Assembly: GCF_020379485.1 (NCBI RefSeq)
Contig: NC_063443.1
Span: 17,727,531-17,791,530 of the forward strand
DNA: 64,000 nt
Source: Brassica napus
Taxonomy: Eukaryota; Streptophyta; Magnoliopsida; Brassicales; Brassicaceae
Reading direction: 5' to 3'
The notes under the pieces are model-generated. The model saw only the letters and a program-made list of their open reading frames with translations, did not search any database and was not told where the DNA came from. Both the position numbers and the translations under genes were made by a program. How positions within the stretch are numbered: the stretch's first letter is position 1; each line of letters begins with the position of its first letter. Below are positions 32,428 to 44,365 of this stretch, one piece after another.

Positions 32428-35400
32428 CACACTTCTTCTTCCTCACACAGAGAAGAAACCCAGAAAGTAAGAACACAGTGGAGCCTCTTTAGAGGAAGAA
32501 AGCGAGATCCTTTGAAGTTTTCTAGCTAAAGAAGAATCGTTGTGCCATTGTTTGGGGGAGAGAGAGGGGACCGACACAGGCGATTAGCGTGAACTGTAAG
32601 GAAATGCAGAGCAGAGATGTTTAAAGAAGAGAGAGAGGAAGAGAGTACAGTTCTTCATCATAACTAGAGGGAGGGTGAGAGCTCCGAGACGCCAATGAGA
32701 GAGAGAAACTTTTAGTACGTCTCTCAGACAACGACAAATAATGTCAGTATCAATAACATTACATACACCGCTATGTACTTAAAACCTCTGCTTAAAACAT
32801 CTCCGATCATCTTTAATGACACACTGATCGAAATGATTTACTTTGGCTTTTACTTCATAAAAAAAATCACACTGAGAGTGTAATAAGAGAGGATGCTATT
32901 AACTGTTAAGTAACTAACGGCGTTGGGTCCGTATGACTTGACGGCGACGGCTGTATACAGATGTAAAAACGCCGTTTTCCAATGTAAAGTGTCCGGAGAA
33001 ACCCCGTTTACGCGCGCGCGCGTGCGTTAATGTAACGGATCCAACGGTGGAAAGATCCCATACCATGGACCGCGAGGTAGAGGATAAAACCATGCTCTTT
33101 CTTGTGACGATGAGTTAATGCTTTCTCTGATGATTGATTGGTTGAAAGAAGCCAAAAAACCGGTCGGACCGGTTTAGTTGAGTTTGTTTGCTTCCTCCTT
33201 TGGTCACGTCTTTGTATTTGTAATTACTTTGATTAATTTTGATGTCGACCTACATTGTTTGTACTACTAGGTCGAATAAGTTTGGTGGAACTGTAGATTG
33301 CATTCAATAAAAGGAATATTATAAAATTACAAAAAAAAAATATAATGGGATAATGAACAGTTGTTAGTGGTTACACTGTAGAATCTTAATGTTAAAAGAA
33401 AAGAGCAGAGATCGTGTCTAAAGCTATCATAGGATAGCCTCGTATAAAGCTGTTTACTCTTTTGCTGTCGAAGCTTATATCTTCGTTTTTCTCAAAGGAT
33501 TTGAATTTTTAATAATACTAATATTGAGTTAGCGAATTACGTGAATACTATACTGATCCATGTTAAATGAATGTATGTCTATCTCAAGGCTAACATGTAA
33601 AAAAATTCATCATAACATTTTTTAAAAAAGTTACTGAAGTGACATATCAGGTTCAAGTCAGAGCCGTAGGGGCCCAAAAGATATCAGAGAAAGATTGGTT
33701 AAACCCCAACCGTCTGATTAAACCGATGTTTGGCATCGTTGGTTCTCGCTTGCCCTGGTGTTTTGGCAGCTTCCTTTTGTGCCATATCTCATATCTCATA
33801 TCTCTCCTCCTCGACATAAAAAGCCAAAAGAAAAAATGAATATTAAATTTTGAATATGAAATTTATATGGTAACGTATGCAATAGGAAGAAAAGATGCAT
33901 CGAGTTACGTTTGGTCTTCTTAGCTTAATATGGACCGACCGTATCTTCCTTCTTCCTCGATGGTTCTGTTCTTGATTCCTCTAAGTTCGTACCACCTACT
34001 ACTGGTCAAACTTTTAGATATCAGTGTCAATTCAAACCAAAAAGAAGAGTAAATATTAGTAGATTATACCATAACATACTACCTCGCTTTATTAAGAACT
34101 AATCTCATGTTTACGTACCCATATATGGGTTTCTTTAACCATGACTCGTCTTGTTATAAGAAACCGATTGAAACCTCCTCACCATAGGGCCTTGAAGTTG
34201 AAGCCATAGTGAGAAAATGCATTATCTTTTGTTCATATTGATTCAAAACCATTTGCATCCGTTGAGTTCAAGTTGCGGACCGCAATATAAAAGCATGCAC
34301 ATGCGAAAGATTAGTTAAAATATTTAAGTTTACATGGTAACGTCGTTACATAGTTGAAAATATATCGAATTAACAAAACATGATTACTGTGCATAATTCA
34401 AACCAAGCTGAATAAGCCTAATTGCAGATTGCATATATACATGCACTTAATTTCCTTTATGTATTCATGGCCACCAGGCCCCACGACCAGATTTCAACTG
34501 CTACAGTAAAATCAGTAGATCGGGTGACTGTTTGAACGGCAAAAGAAAAATATTGTAGACAGGGCTCGTATATCCACATGATCTAGGTCGTGTGGAGGTT
34601 CAGCTATATACGCAACTCTATGCTTTTAGACTTGAACCGTGCATGGTTCTAATATGTATCAAGACCACTTTCCACGCATTCAAGACTAGCCTAAACTAGA
34701 CCAACTCAGTTATTATCATTTTCAGTCTTGAAATGTTTGTATTGTCATTTTATAATAACAATAAATGAGGTGTGGCGTTAGTGACAGTGATCGGGCTTGT
34801 GGTATTGATTTTTAACATTGAATAGTTGGCAAGTTCTGGTGAATTATAATTTGTTTAGCTGAATTTTTTGTTACAATTGTTTTCTGTAACCAAAAAAGTT
34901 CGCACTAAGTAAACAAATCATAATTCACCATTTGATGTTAAAAAACAGTTAGCATTATCTGAGTTTATGTATATAGCAGTGTGGCTCAAGCTTAGAGTGA
35001 AGAGGCAATCAGAGAAGGCAAGGGTGGATTTTACAGATCCACGTTGCATGATATGACAGGTCCAAAACGTGTGGTGAAATGTGGGTTAAACGCTGTGAAG
35101 CATAACTTTACCAGATGCAATAATGGTTGTCTCACAACGTCATATCTCTTAATTGCTAGTAATATGGTAGTAGTTGCTACGGGTAAATGTGAAAAAGCTA
35201 CCGGGTAAGTAAAGAGCTGCCGGTGTGTTACACAATACAAAGCCTACATCTGACTCGAATATCAGCCCAATAGTTACCACACAATTAATATGAGCAATTG
35301 CTTAAGGCCCATGGGTTGACATTTTCTTTTTGTTGGAAGAAAAAAACTGCCCTACACCAAAAAATGTTTCCACGATGGATAGTATTAGTTTTACTATTTG

Positions 35401-35515
35401 TGTTAAAATATCAACGGAGACGTGTTTATCATATCAGTGTATGTTTGGAACTCAGGTTGATTCCTTGTGCCAAGTGTCCATGAGAAAATTAGTAGCAGAT
35501 GATGACAACGAACAT
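32428..35515. other. ERL2-ATS3 divergent intergenic region
   Basis: About 3.1 kb. The first 300 bases are ERL2 leader and promoter with CT-rich tracts. An alternating CG tract (33010-33026) and a 17-nt imperfect palindrome AACCGGTCGGACCGGTT (33158-33174) are visible. One fold-back element lies at 34810-34945. No coding sequence recognised. Confidence 0.45.
34810..34945. repeat. Fold-back (MITE-like) element
   Basis: The left arm TTTTTAACATTGAAT...TGGTGAATTATAATTTGTTTA is mirrored by the right arm TAAACAAATCATAATTCACCA...TTTGATGTTAAAAA. A 13-base insertion in the left arm breaks the symmetry. No clear target-site duplication. Confidence 0.5.
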
Positions 35516-35530
35516 CATGCAATTTATACA
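35516..35530 (+). promoter_or_regulatory. RY (CATGCA) motif next to a TATA-like box of ATS3
   Basis: CATGCA at 35516-35521 directly precedes TTTATACA (35523-35530), about 90 bases before the ATG. RY motifs bind the B3 factors FUS3, ABI3 and LEC2 and drive seed expression, which fits an embryo-specific gene. Confidence 0.45.
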
Positions 35531-35617
35531 AGTCCTTCACGAGAGCCTCTTTCTACATCTCTCTCTCTCTCTCTCTTCTCTTCTATTCATCGCTACAGAC
35601 ACAATCTCTTGCTTGAA

Positions 35618-36658
35618 ATGACGCTCCCTTCCCTGTTCTCTTCCTGCTTTCTCGTCTTAGCTCTCATCTCCGCCACGCATGCCTTCGACCTCAGCCTTAT
35701 TCAGGTTCTCTCTTTTTGTAATCTATTTAATTTTTCTGGTTAGTACTAAAAATCAAGAACCCGTTTATCTCGTTACCAGAATATTTTTTTTCTATATATT
35801 GTAGATGGAGACCGGAACATGTCCGTATACGGTGGTTGTCATGACGAGCTGCCTCTCTCCAGAGTCGACGAGAGATCAAATCAGCATCACTTTTGGCGAT
35901 GCGGATGGCAACCAGGTTAGTTTAGAGACAAACTCCGGTTTAAACTTCAACTTAAGGCTCTAAAAATTAATTATCATGAAATTAATCGCTAAAAGGCAAA
36001 TAGGATACTCAAAAAAATATTTACCCCACTAATTAGTTATGAATAAATGGAATGTTTTTTTGGAGAAAGGAATAAATGGAATATATTATTTTCATAAGAG
36101 GCTAAACTTTAGTAAATGTAAATGAATGGTTCATTTTACCATATAGTTTATCCTTCTAATTAACTATATAATATGTATTTGCATGTAATCGCTATATACA
36201 TAATACATGTAATTTTGTGGTTATAGGTGCATGCAGAGAGACTAGGCGGATCGGTAAAAGGAACGGGGAGTTTAGGGAAGTGTTCAACTGACACATTCCA
36301 AGTCAGAGGTCAATGTTTGACTAGCCCTGTATGCTCCCTCTCTATCAAACGGGATGGACCCGACGGTTGGGTCCCGGAGTCAATCGAGATCTACGCACAA
36401 GGTTCCAAGTCTGTTAAATTCGATTTCAGCAAAAGCGTCCCTAAAAACACTTGGTACGGCCAAGACCACTGCAACACCACAGGCCCGCCATCGTCTCCCG
36501 GACTGCCCCCACCGGCATTCCCACCGGAGACACCTAAGCTACCGCCACCTCCCCATCCACGACCATCTGCTGCTTCCCGGGGTGGTGGATATGGCGAGAC
36601 CGCGTTTCTTGCGTTTGCCATTGCCAGTGCGGTTGCGTTCGCCGCAATGGTGCGTTAA
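35618..36658 (+). CDS. ATS3: Embryo-specific protein ATS3 (PLAT/LH2-like)
   Basis: Three exons, 35618-35704, 35805-35915 and 36227-36658, join to 209 residues. A signal peptide (LFSSCFLVLALISATHA) is followed by the conserved ATS3 domain (residues about 25-150). That domain has CPYTVVVMTSC, STRDQISITFGDADGNQV, a long Cys-bearing loop (GKCSTDTFQVRGQC) and GPDGWVPESIEIYAQG, in a beta-sandwich related to PLAT/LH2 domains. A Pro-rich segment (about 155-185) and a hydrophobic C-terminus (ETAFLAFAIASAVAFAAMVR) follow, suggesting either a GPI-anchor signal or a membrane tail. The protein is probably secreted; its biochemical role is not known to me. Intron 2 carries a small insertion flanked by 13-bp direct repeats. 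Position fits At5g07190. Confidence 0.88.
36041..36082 (-). repeat. Micro-insertion with 13-bp target duplication (ATS3 intron 2)
   Basis: GAATAAATGGAAT occurs at 36041-36053 and 36070-36082. Between the copies is GTTTTTTTGGAGAAAG, that is CTTTCTCC plus an A7 tail on the minus strand. Confidence 0.5.
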
Positions 36659-38774
36659 GGTTGCTTGATGAGCATGCTGCTTATGTAGCGTCGTGAGACT
36701 TTTTTTTTCGTCGAATGTGTTTGTTTGTTTTGTGGTTTTGTTAATTTCAGCCTCAATGTTGTTGTAAAAAACATAACTAAATTGTGAAGTGCTTAGTTTC
36801 GTTTTTCTTTAAAATAAAACCTTTTGTTAATACTTGACTTTGATGCACAGTTAATTTATATTAAGTCGTTGTTTCTCTAATACTAGATCGAATTGGCCAA
36901 AAGGATTTACATGTCAAAAATACTGTAGAGATAACTACCATAATATATTAATATCTTTTCAAATTCACCTAAAACCTTTATTAAATGAAACAGATCGAAT
37001 GTGTATATATTCATGAACTGATAAAGTGTATAAAAAACAAGGTAATAATCAGTAGGTTTTATTTGATTAAGAGAAACAAGAAAATAAATTTCGATAATGT
37101 GGGCAACAGACCTCAAGGCATATATATATACAGTATACTTGACTTCTATTACATCAAAAAATTAGAAGACTTTATGTTTCGTATAAGATATTGAAGTGTT
37201 GGTGAGAAGTAGAATGCATGGAAGTAGGTAGAGTTCGTGGAAGTTGCTTTTACTCTCTTTTCACTTGTCCAACTCTTCCCTTCACACAATTTTGTTTTGT
37301 TTGTTGGTGTGACTGTCTGCTTAAACGTGTCTTTGAACTAAAATCGGGACCAAATACGAACTGCTTTCGTCTTTTTAAAAAGTAAAATTGAACAAAATAT
37401 TAGAAATATAAGATTGTAATAGCTGTAAAATTAAAGTGTACTGCAAATGAACCCTGTTCTGAGTGAAGAGAGGAAATACCACATACCTAAAGCTCGTCTA
37501 ATTGTTGGCATGAACATACTTTTTGACAGACAATCTTGAAATTAGTCGTCTATTTTTCAAAAACAGTAAGAATAGATAAGATGCTATTTGCTCCCTATAG
37601 ACTACGTAGGCACTTTAAATCCCCAGTATTGGAACCTTTTGTTGTTTGCATTTGCTTCTTCTCTCGTGTGTTTGTTAGTGAGTGCGACTTGTTATGCGTA
37701 GATTTTATATGGATAAGCTCTTTGTATTTGTACTCTTGGTTCATGTAAATCTTAATTGCGTAGGTTTGCATAATTGCATATATAGGCACTGGTTTACTTG
37801 ATTCGGTTTGTGACTATAACAATTTTGTCGTTATTCTTCATCTTGTTGGGTAACAATGATCAAGCTGCAAACTCACTGAAAACACTAGGGAGATCTTTGG
37901 ATCCTTTGATTCAGTTCCGATCAACTGACTCTATCCTGTTGTACAATAGAGAGCCATAATTAAGAAAAATAGAAAAGACCCATGGAATTTGAAAGGCTAA
38001 TAGGTGAAATTCAAACTACTTATTTAAAAGCCCAGTAGTAAGGCCCGTTAAGAAACAAAGTAAAAAAATCACAGTTGAAATGAACCTCAACTGCGATTTC
38101 AATGTGTGTAAAGTTACTTCGTAGGAAACACAAAACAAACAAGAAATCGAATAAAAACTAGATGAGTTGTTTTGCTATAACGATCCAAACAAAATAGCAG
38201 ATGAATTTACCGCCACAAATTATAGTAAGACAAAATATTAAAATTTTGGAATCAGAGCAATCCAAGTCGCACGTATCTATAGAATCTGATGGATCGAGAT
38301 TCAAGAAATCATTATAAATAAATATGTAAAAACCCTTTGCTCGACGTAATCTCTGGCCATTACATTTTAGTTTTTCGTTGAAGACAAAGACGAGGGAAAT
38401 CAAAACGACGACCCGAGTTATAAACAATATGACATGTCATCTTACGTAAACATAACGTTAAATTAAGGAAAAATACACATCTCAACATTGTCATTTCCTA
38501 AAAATATTTAGTAAAGATTGGGTCTCGAGGGAAGCAGATATAAACGTTATTTATTTTTATTTTTTTATATAAAGCGTTATTTATAAAGTACTTACAAAGG
38601 TGACAAATGAAAAATAAAGAGAAAGGTACACGAAGATGAACATATGCAGATATCAAGTAGTATTAACTAAAATAAGAAGAATAGCCTCAGTGATCTAAGA
38701 TAGTATTCGGTTGTCATCTGTATGCATACGGATTAAAATCTATTTGATATTTATGTTACGATTGGCTAGTAAGA

Positions 38775-39180
38775 GAGTCATACATTTAGATGATGTTAAT
38801 TTGAAATTATTACAAGTTTTCAATTTAAAATTAATTAGTGATAAGTAAATTAGCAGTAACTTTTTACATATTATCCATGTTTCACTGAATTGATTTTGAG
38901 ATTTATATCCTCATATCCTCGTTGAGATAACAGTTCTTTTGACCATTAATTTCAACAGTATCTTAGTCTAGAATTCGCTTCGGTCAAACCGCGATGCCAA
39001 TAGAATCAAGTCGATTTAGGATCAATCGGACATTTTTTGATAGTCAGATCGATTTTGATTCAGTTGGATAGAATGTGTTCGGGCTATGGTACAATATTCA
39101 TTCGATTTTGTTATGAATTTTTAATGTAAAACCAATCAGTGAGTGAATTAGCATAACCTTTTATATAGTATTTATATCTT
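38775..39180. repeat. Diverged AT-rich direct repeat
   Basis: A block near 38830 (AATTAGTGATAAGTAAATTAGCAGTAACTTTT in outline) resembles one near 39130 (AATCAGTGAGTGAATTAGCATAACCTTTT in outline). Both are followed by a TTATAT-rich stretch. Similarity is partial; it may be an old transposon derivative. Confidence 0.35.
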
Positions 39181-39356
39181 AAATTTTTTGACGTTAGAGC
39201 TTTATATTTTCACAAGAACAATAATTATGTTGGTGATCAGCCATATACACTACTTGAGCTATTTATTTTAATAGTTTTTTGATGTTGTGATAATTTGTGA
39301 TATGTACAGTGATATATACAATAATATATATATAAAGGCGGAATTAATGTACAAAG

Positions 39357-39378
39357 AGTGGAGTCAGCTGACTCCACT
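39357..39378. repeat. Perfect 22-bp palindrome
   Basis: AGTGGAGTCAGCTGACTCCACT reads the same on both strands. No gene is near, and it may be a transposon internal or terminal hairpin. Confidence 0.8.
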
Positions 39379-40389
39379 ATTTTAAAACTTTATTTGTTTT
39401 TGTTTAAAAGTGTTTATTTTGACCTCATTAAAAAGTAATTAACCGTTTAAAAAAATTATTGTTTCCAGTACAAAAAGTTCAGACTCTGAATATACAATAA
39501 TTCTTATATATATATATTATTACTATTAAGAAAGAGAATTCTAGATAAGTATTACTTTGCTAATCCGTTATTATTTTATGTTATATTTCCTAGTTTATCT
39601 AGGTTTGTGTTTTGGAAATCAGTTTATGCCTTTGTATATAAGAACACAAGTTGAGAGTTTACAATATCATCTCAAGTTTACAATTACCTAACGTCAAAAT
39701 CACCAGATTTAAAACATTTGATTGTGACTAGACTGCATGACCATGTGTTTATTGTATTTGGAACGATTTTGTTATTTAGCCAATGAGACGTGCTTACGTC
39801 ATTTCAATGCTCAAGTAATCAAGTCGTTAGTTTGACGAGAAGATACGCGTATAATATAGTTCACTATACATATGGTTACGTACTACGCGTAACAACATAT
39901 GATTATGTCGTCTGTGAAACTGAATCTATACACGAATGAATTTTGTTAGTAAGAGTAACCAAATGTTTAATTTTAGTCAACTAGAGAGTTTTAAATGTTA
40001 AATATGAATGGTTGTAGATTGTGCGGGTTGGTTATTAGATGCGATTAGGGTGTAATGGCTTCAATTTAATCACATGTTTTTTTCCGACAATTGAAGGTGA
40101 TTGTCTCGGATTCATTAAAAGTATCTATGTAATCAACCATCATAAAATCGACTTTTTAAATAATACTATTATTGAGATGGTACGTAAAATATATATATAG
40201 TTTCCTAATATATCTCCAATAAATAGTTTTGTTGGTTGGACGTTCTTTTTTGGACCCATGATGTTTTGATCAAATTTTAGTGCATTGATTACAGATATAA
40301 AGTAGTGTCTTAGAATAAATAAGTAAATAAATATATTAAATATTAAAAATACTTTAAAAGTATTTAGTTATTCTGAAGCGTTTCTTTCT

Positions 40390-41363
40390 CTATTCCATAA
40401 GTAATATTTTTTTTTTTCCACCAAGTTTTAATTTTATTAAAAGATACGGGCCAAGCCCAATGGCCGAAGCCCACATACAAAGGCCCACATTACTACTAAT
40501 CGGCCAACCAAACAAAACACACCAAACCCTAAGCCCAAATTGGCAACCCCGGCCCAAGCCCACCTACTCGAACCCATCACCGACCGACTCTGGGAACGCG
40601 GGCGTCGAGGAAGCTGAAGCGCGCCACGTGTGAAGATCTTGACCGTCAGTGCGCCACGCGTCGCTCCGCCTCGACCCGACCGTCACCGCCTTCCCAAGCC
40701 GCCGTACCCAACCACTGAAAATCTCGGTTCGCCGGAGCTCTGAATCCCTTCGAGCCTCCACCGAAACCACATCTCTTCTTCACCACACTGAGAACCTGTC
40801 GGAGAGCATCATCCCGCTATGGAGAGCTCCACCGACGGCGAATCTACAACCCTAAAATTCACAACCCGATGAAACCTCTTCCGCTCCATGACCAGAGCCC
40901 ATACTCGAGCAACCAAACCCCTTCGAGACACAGAAGCCGACGAAGTAAGACTGACGGAGCCTTAACCTCCCGGGAACTTGAACTGACGACGGCGAAGTTA
41001 TAGTAACTTCCGCCTCTCAGCGACTGAAACCGGCGTCGGCGGAACTAACTGAGCCTCCACCTCCCGGGACCGAAAACACAAACCGCTTCACCTCTCCTCC
41101 CTTCAGACCTCCGCGTCTTCACACCAGTGACAGAACCACCACCAAGGGTGACTGACCAGAGCTCAAACAAGGCGGAAGCCGTCAGAAACGAAAGTGAAAC
41201 ACAAACGGGGACTTTTATCTGAAGGATGACGGTCTCCGGCGACGGCACGCACGCTCACGCGCCGGCCGATCGCCGGAGATCTACTTTCTCTCTCTTTCGC
41301 TACTTTCTCTCTCTTTCGCTCCCTTGTGTTTTTCTTATTCTTTGCTATTCCATAAGTAATATT
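40390..41363 (-). mobile_element. 936-bp noncoding retroposed element with 19-bp target duplication
   Basis: CTATTCCATAAGTAATATT at 40390-40408 is repeated exactly at 41345-41363. The insert (40409-41344) begins with a T11 run, so its poly(A) tail points left and the element is on the minus strand. The tail is preceded by AATAAAATTAAAACTTGG. Its 5' end (right side) holds a 19-bp tandem repeat of a CT-rich unit at 41281-41318. The interior is GC-rich with no long ORF and many GGCCCA/TGGGCC motifs. Size, tail and duplication suggest LINE-driven mobilisation. The non-autonomous Sadhu retroposons of Arabidopsis are about this size and are one candidate. Confidence 0.75.
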
Positions 41364-41372
41364 CTCTTGTGA

Positions 41373-41425
41373 AAATATTTCGACATATCAGTTACAAAAA
41401 AAAAAAAAAAAAATATTTCGACATA
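41373..41425 (+). repeat. Micro-insertion TCAGTTAC plus A tract with 15-bp target duplication
   Basis: AAATATTTCGACATA occurs at 41373-41387 and 41411-41425. Between them are only TCAGTTAC and an A tract. It lies 10 bases past the 936-bp retroposon. Confidence 0.7.
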
Positions 41426-42106
41426 ATTGGGTTCTCCGTAGAGGCAAAAAAAATAGTATACGGGTAACTGTGTTTTGGAATATAGCTTTTAAGTTTCCGG
41501 TTTTTGTACGATCTTCTTCGGAAACGACAAGAGACCGTTTTAATGAAAAAACTCATATGATGATATAATTTATTCTGACATGTATCAATAACATGTAATA
41601 ATCACAGAGATATTTGTTTTTGTCAGGAAAAAATCGATGACTCTATATTCGTTTTAATATTAAGGGATTAGATACATCAATGTATTACTCTCCATTTTTC
41701 AGTATCATTAAAGTTAGGTAGGGGCAGGGTTCGAGTAGTTAGATCGTGTAGATTACAGTTTCTAAGAAGTAGCAAATAAAAAATACACAAATATGTTTTC
41801 ATTGTAGTCTAGTACTCTATAGTTAATAATGTTAAGATATATATGAGGAACAAAAAGAAAATTAACCAGGTTAAAAAACAATAATAACGAATCCATTTGT
41901 CTAGTAATTAGTAAGATACATAGAAAAAAATACTAATTAAGAGGAAAAGTACCCCAATTTACATAAACATCAGAAATTTATGTTATCTTAAACGCAAATA
42001 AAAAGGGCTTAACCCCAAAGATGTACCCTTCTGAATTAGTAGGACCGAGAGAGCTGATTGAAACGATACCTAAATGGGGGAGATACAGAAAATCTAACAT
42101 TGTGAT

Positions 42107-42135
42107 AGAGAGAGAGGGAGAGAGAGAGAGAGAGG
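42107..42135 (+). repeat. GA dinucleotide microsatellite
   Basis: About 14 GA units with one GG interruption. Confidence 0.8.
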
Positions 42136-43469
42136 AACAAATTATTAACTGGTGCATGTTACTTCAGTTGCTGGACCATTTCTTTTATTTGCAAGCTTGC
42201 GGATGTATTGGTATTGTATCACTATCATAAATTAGATAGTCCAATCCAAAAGAAAAAAAAAACTCAATACGGTGTCGTATAGCTAGACTGGATAGAGATC
42301 ACTGTCGTGTAGTGTGTGAATGAGACGGCAATAACGTGACAAAACACATGCGCGTGATGCACGTGAAGAGGGCCTGATTTACCTTATGAGGAGTAGGGGA
42401 TGCCCCATTGGACCCTTCTGTAGATGGTTCTATTTTCCCATTAATTTTTTACGCAATAAAACTATAAAACAAATTTCACTTTAAATGCCGTTTTGTCTCT
42501 TTTTTCTTATCACTAGTTTTTCTTTTAGTATTTTCATTTATTGACAAACAATTTGGTTCCAAGTCTTCGGATGGTATTTTGGTGATATCATAAAAGCTTA
42601 ATACAAAATAAGAGTAATGGGCACCAAAGAATTGTTTTTTGGCAAAATATTATACGTCTAAGCCTATAATTTCTTTAAACCAGAGACAAGAATCAATTAT
42701 TAATTTTTTTCTGTGGCTATTGAAACTTGAACTGCGTACTTCTGTCTTAAAAATTTACTTTCTTTTTTTCTTATTAGAGCTACCAACTCCAAAATATATT
42801 AAAGAATAGTTACGTAGAAATATTTGAAATTTACAGATAATTATATCAACTAGCAAATTTAGGATTATAAGCTAATATGTTTGCAACTTAAATCCATATT
42901 TTGGATACCTTTAATATATAAATTTCGTGTGCAGGAAAGATCTATAAAAAGGACAAGTGTAGACTTTTTCTTGAACATCGGACATTGTAGACCTATATCT
43001 TCTGTGCATATTAATTTTTCTTGATCATATTTTATTTTATATCGAAAATATTAAAGAAGGCGACAAAGCAAGTACATTGTCTTCTCACATGGCACAAGTA
43101 CAACCATCCAAATCTCCTGATAGATTTAGAGATACACAGTGATATAGATTTGATTTCTTATCTTCTTTTTCCCTTCCTGCGGTCGAATCAAAATTTGTTT
43201 TCCTTGTGTATATCAATTCTCTCATTGTACCAATGGAGAATATCTTATTGAATCGTCTTTGGTCTTCAAGAATCTCCTCGGTTCAGCATCGGTGTGGCCT
43301 TCATGTAACCCCTTGTTCTATATAGGATATATTTGAATTAATATCTTTACGAGTACAGTTTTTCATTTAATAAAATCTTGGGAAAAACATCTTCCCATCG
43401 TAATTTTGACAAGATATAAATAATATATAAAAGATTTAGATTATTGTAGAAACAGATATCTTATAGAAA

Positions 43470-44250
43470 CTGCTAACTGGTTTTAAATTAAAAATCCAAA
43501 AAATTAATATAATATCATAACTGGTTTATATCCTATTCACTAAACCAACCTGAAAATAGTCCAATTAATAAAAGAAATTGATAGTCCAAAAAATTCAATT
43601 CAATAGAGAACTAAAGAGAATTTTTGTATTTATAAAAAAAAATATGATAGATCTGGTTGAAAACTTGAGATTAATGGTTTGAAAATCTATTACCTCAAAG
43701 GAGAATATTGAAGAAAAATCACACATCAAATTTTTTGATAAATCATGTATATTATATAATATTTTATTATGGTACTTATCATCAGTTAATTTTAAATTAG
43801 ATATCCAAAATTTAACATAATACTAACATGAGACTACATTATATCCCATTAACTAGTCTGAAAATGGTCTAATCATCATATTAATTGATAATTAAAAATA
43901 CTTGATTTTGTCGTGATAACTAAAAAATAATATTATTTTAGAAAAATATTATAAATTAAGTCGAAGTTAATTGGCAATGGACCATTATTTTAAAGAAATG
44001 TGTTAAAAATCACATATCAACAGATCGATCGATCAGATGCGAGTAACATATAAAAGACACCACTTACTTCTATAGTTTCAAATTAGATCTCAAGAACTTA
44101 ATATAAAATTATAACTAATGAATGTATTAACGAACCAATAATCATAATTCGGTCCAATGGTGAACATTGTACATAAATTTATTTATTTGCTAATTTTTAT
44201 CGTACACTTGACAACATAAAGGAAGATGACTAAAAACAAAAGAAAACAAA
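43470..44250. repeat. Three diverged tandem copies of an AT-rich ~300-bp unit
   Basis: Related blocks start near 43477 (TTTTAAATTAAAAATCCAAA), 43788 (TTTTAAATTAGATATCCAAA) and 44075 (TTTCAAATTAGATCTCAAGA). Each is followed by a TTAATATAATAT-like stretch and an ACTGGT/ACTAGT-CTGAAAATGGTCTAAT-like stretch. Spacing is about 311 and 287 bases. Noncoding. Confidence 0.5.
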
Positions 44251-44365
44251 AACATAAAGGTTCATTAACTAGTCTTGAACATCTTATCTCTCTTGTCTTA
44301 ACCCTTATGAAAACTCTCTACATAACTACAAGTCCACTTCTGGGCCACATCATTGTCTCCTCATT

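Larger units (their letters stand above)
36659..40389. other. Gene-free AT-rich region downstream of ATS3
   Basis: No coding sequence recognised on either strand. It contains diverged AT-rich repeats around 38.8-39.2 kb, a perfect palindrome at 39357-39378 and TA-rich runs near 39310 and 39505. Confidence 0.5.
41426..44365. other. AT-rich intergenic region downstream of GA20ox3
   Basis: No coding sequence recognised. It includes a GA microsatellite (42107-42135) and diverged tandem repeats at 43.47-44.25 kb. Confidence 0.45.

Noticed and set aside
39450..39700. Possible solo LTR (TTTGTATATAAGAACACAAG-like core)
   Set aside because: No TG..CA ends or 5-bp target duplication could be placed.
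40564..41248. Short frames within the 936-bp retroposon
   Set aside because: Low-complexity, on both strands, none longer than about 70 codons; the element appears noncoding.
43470..44250. CRISPR-like repeat array
   Set aside because: This is a plant nuclear genome, and the repeats are long and diverged with no spacer structure.
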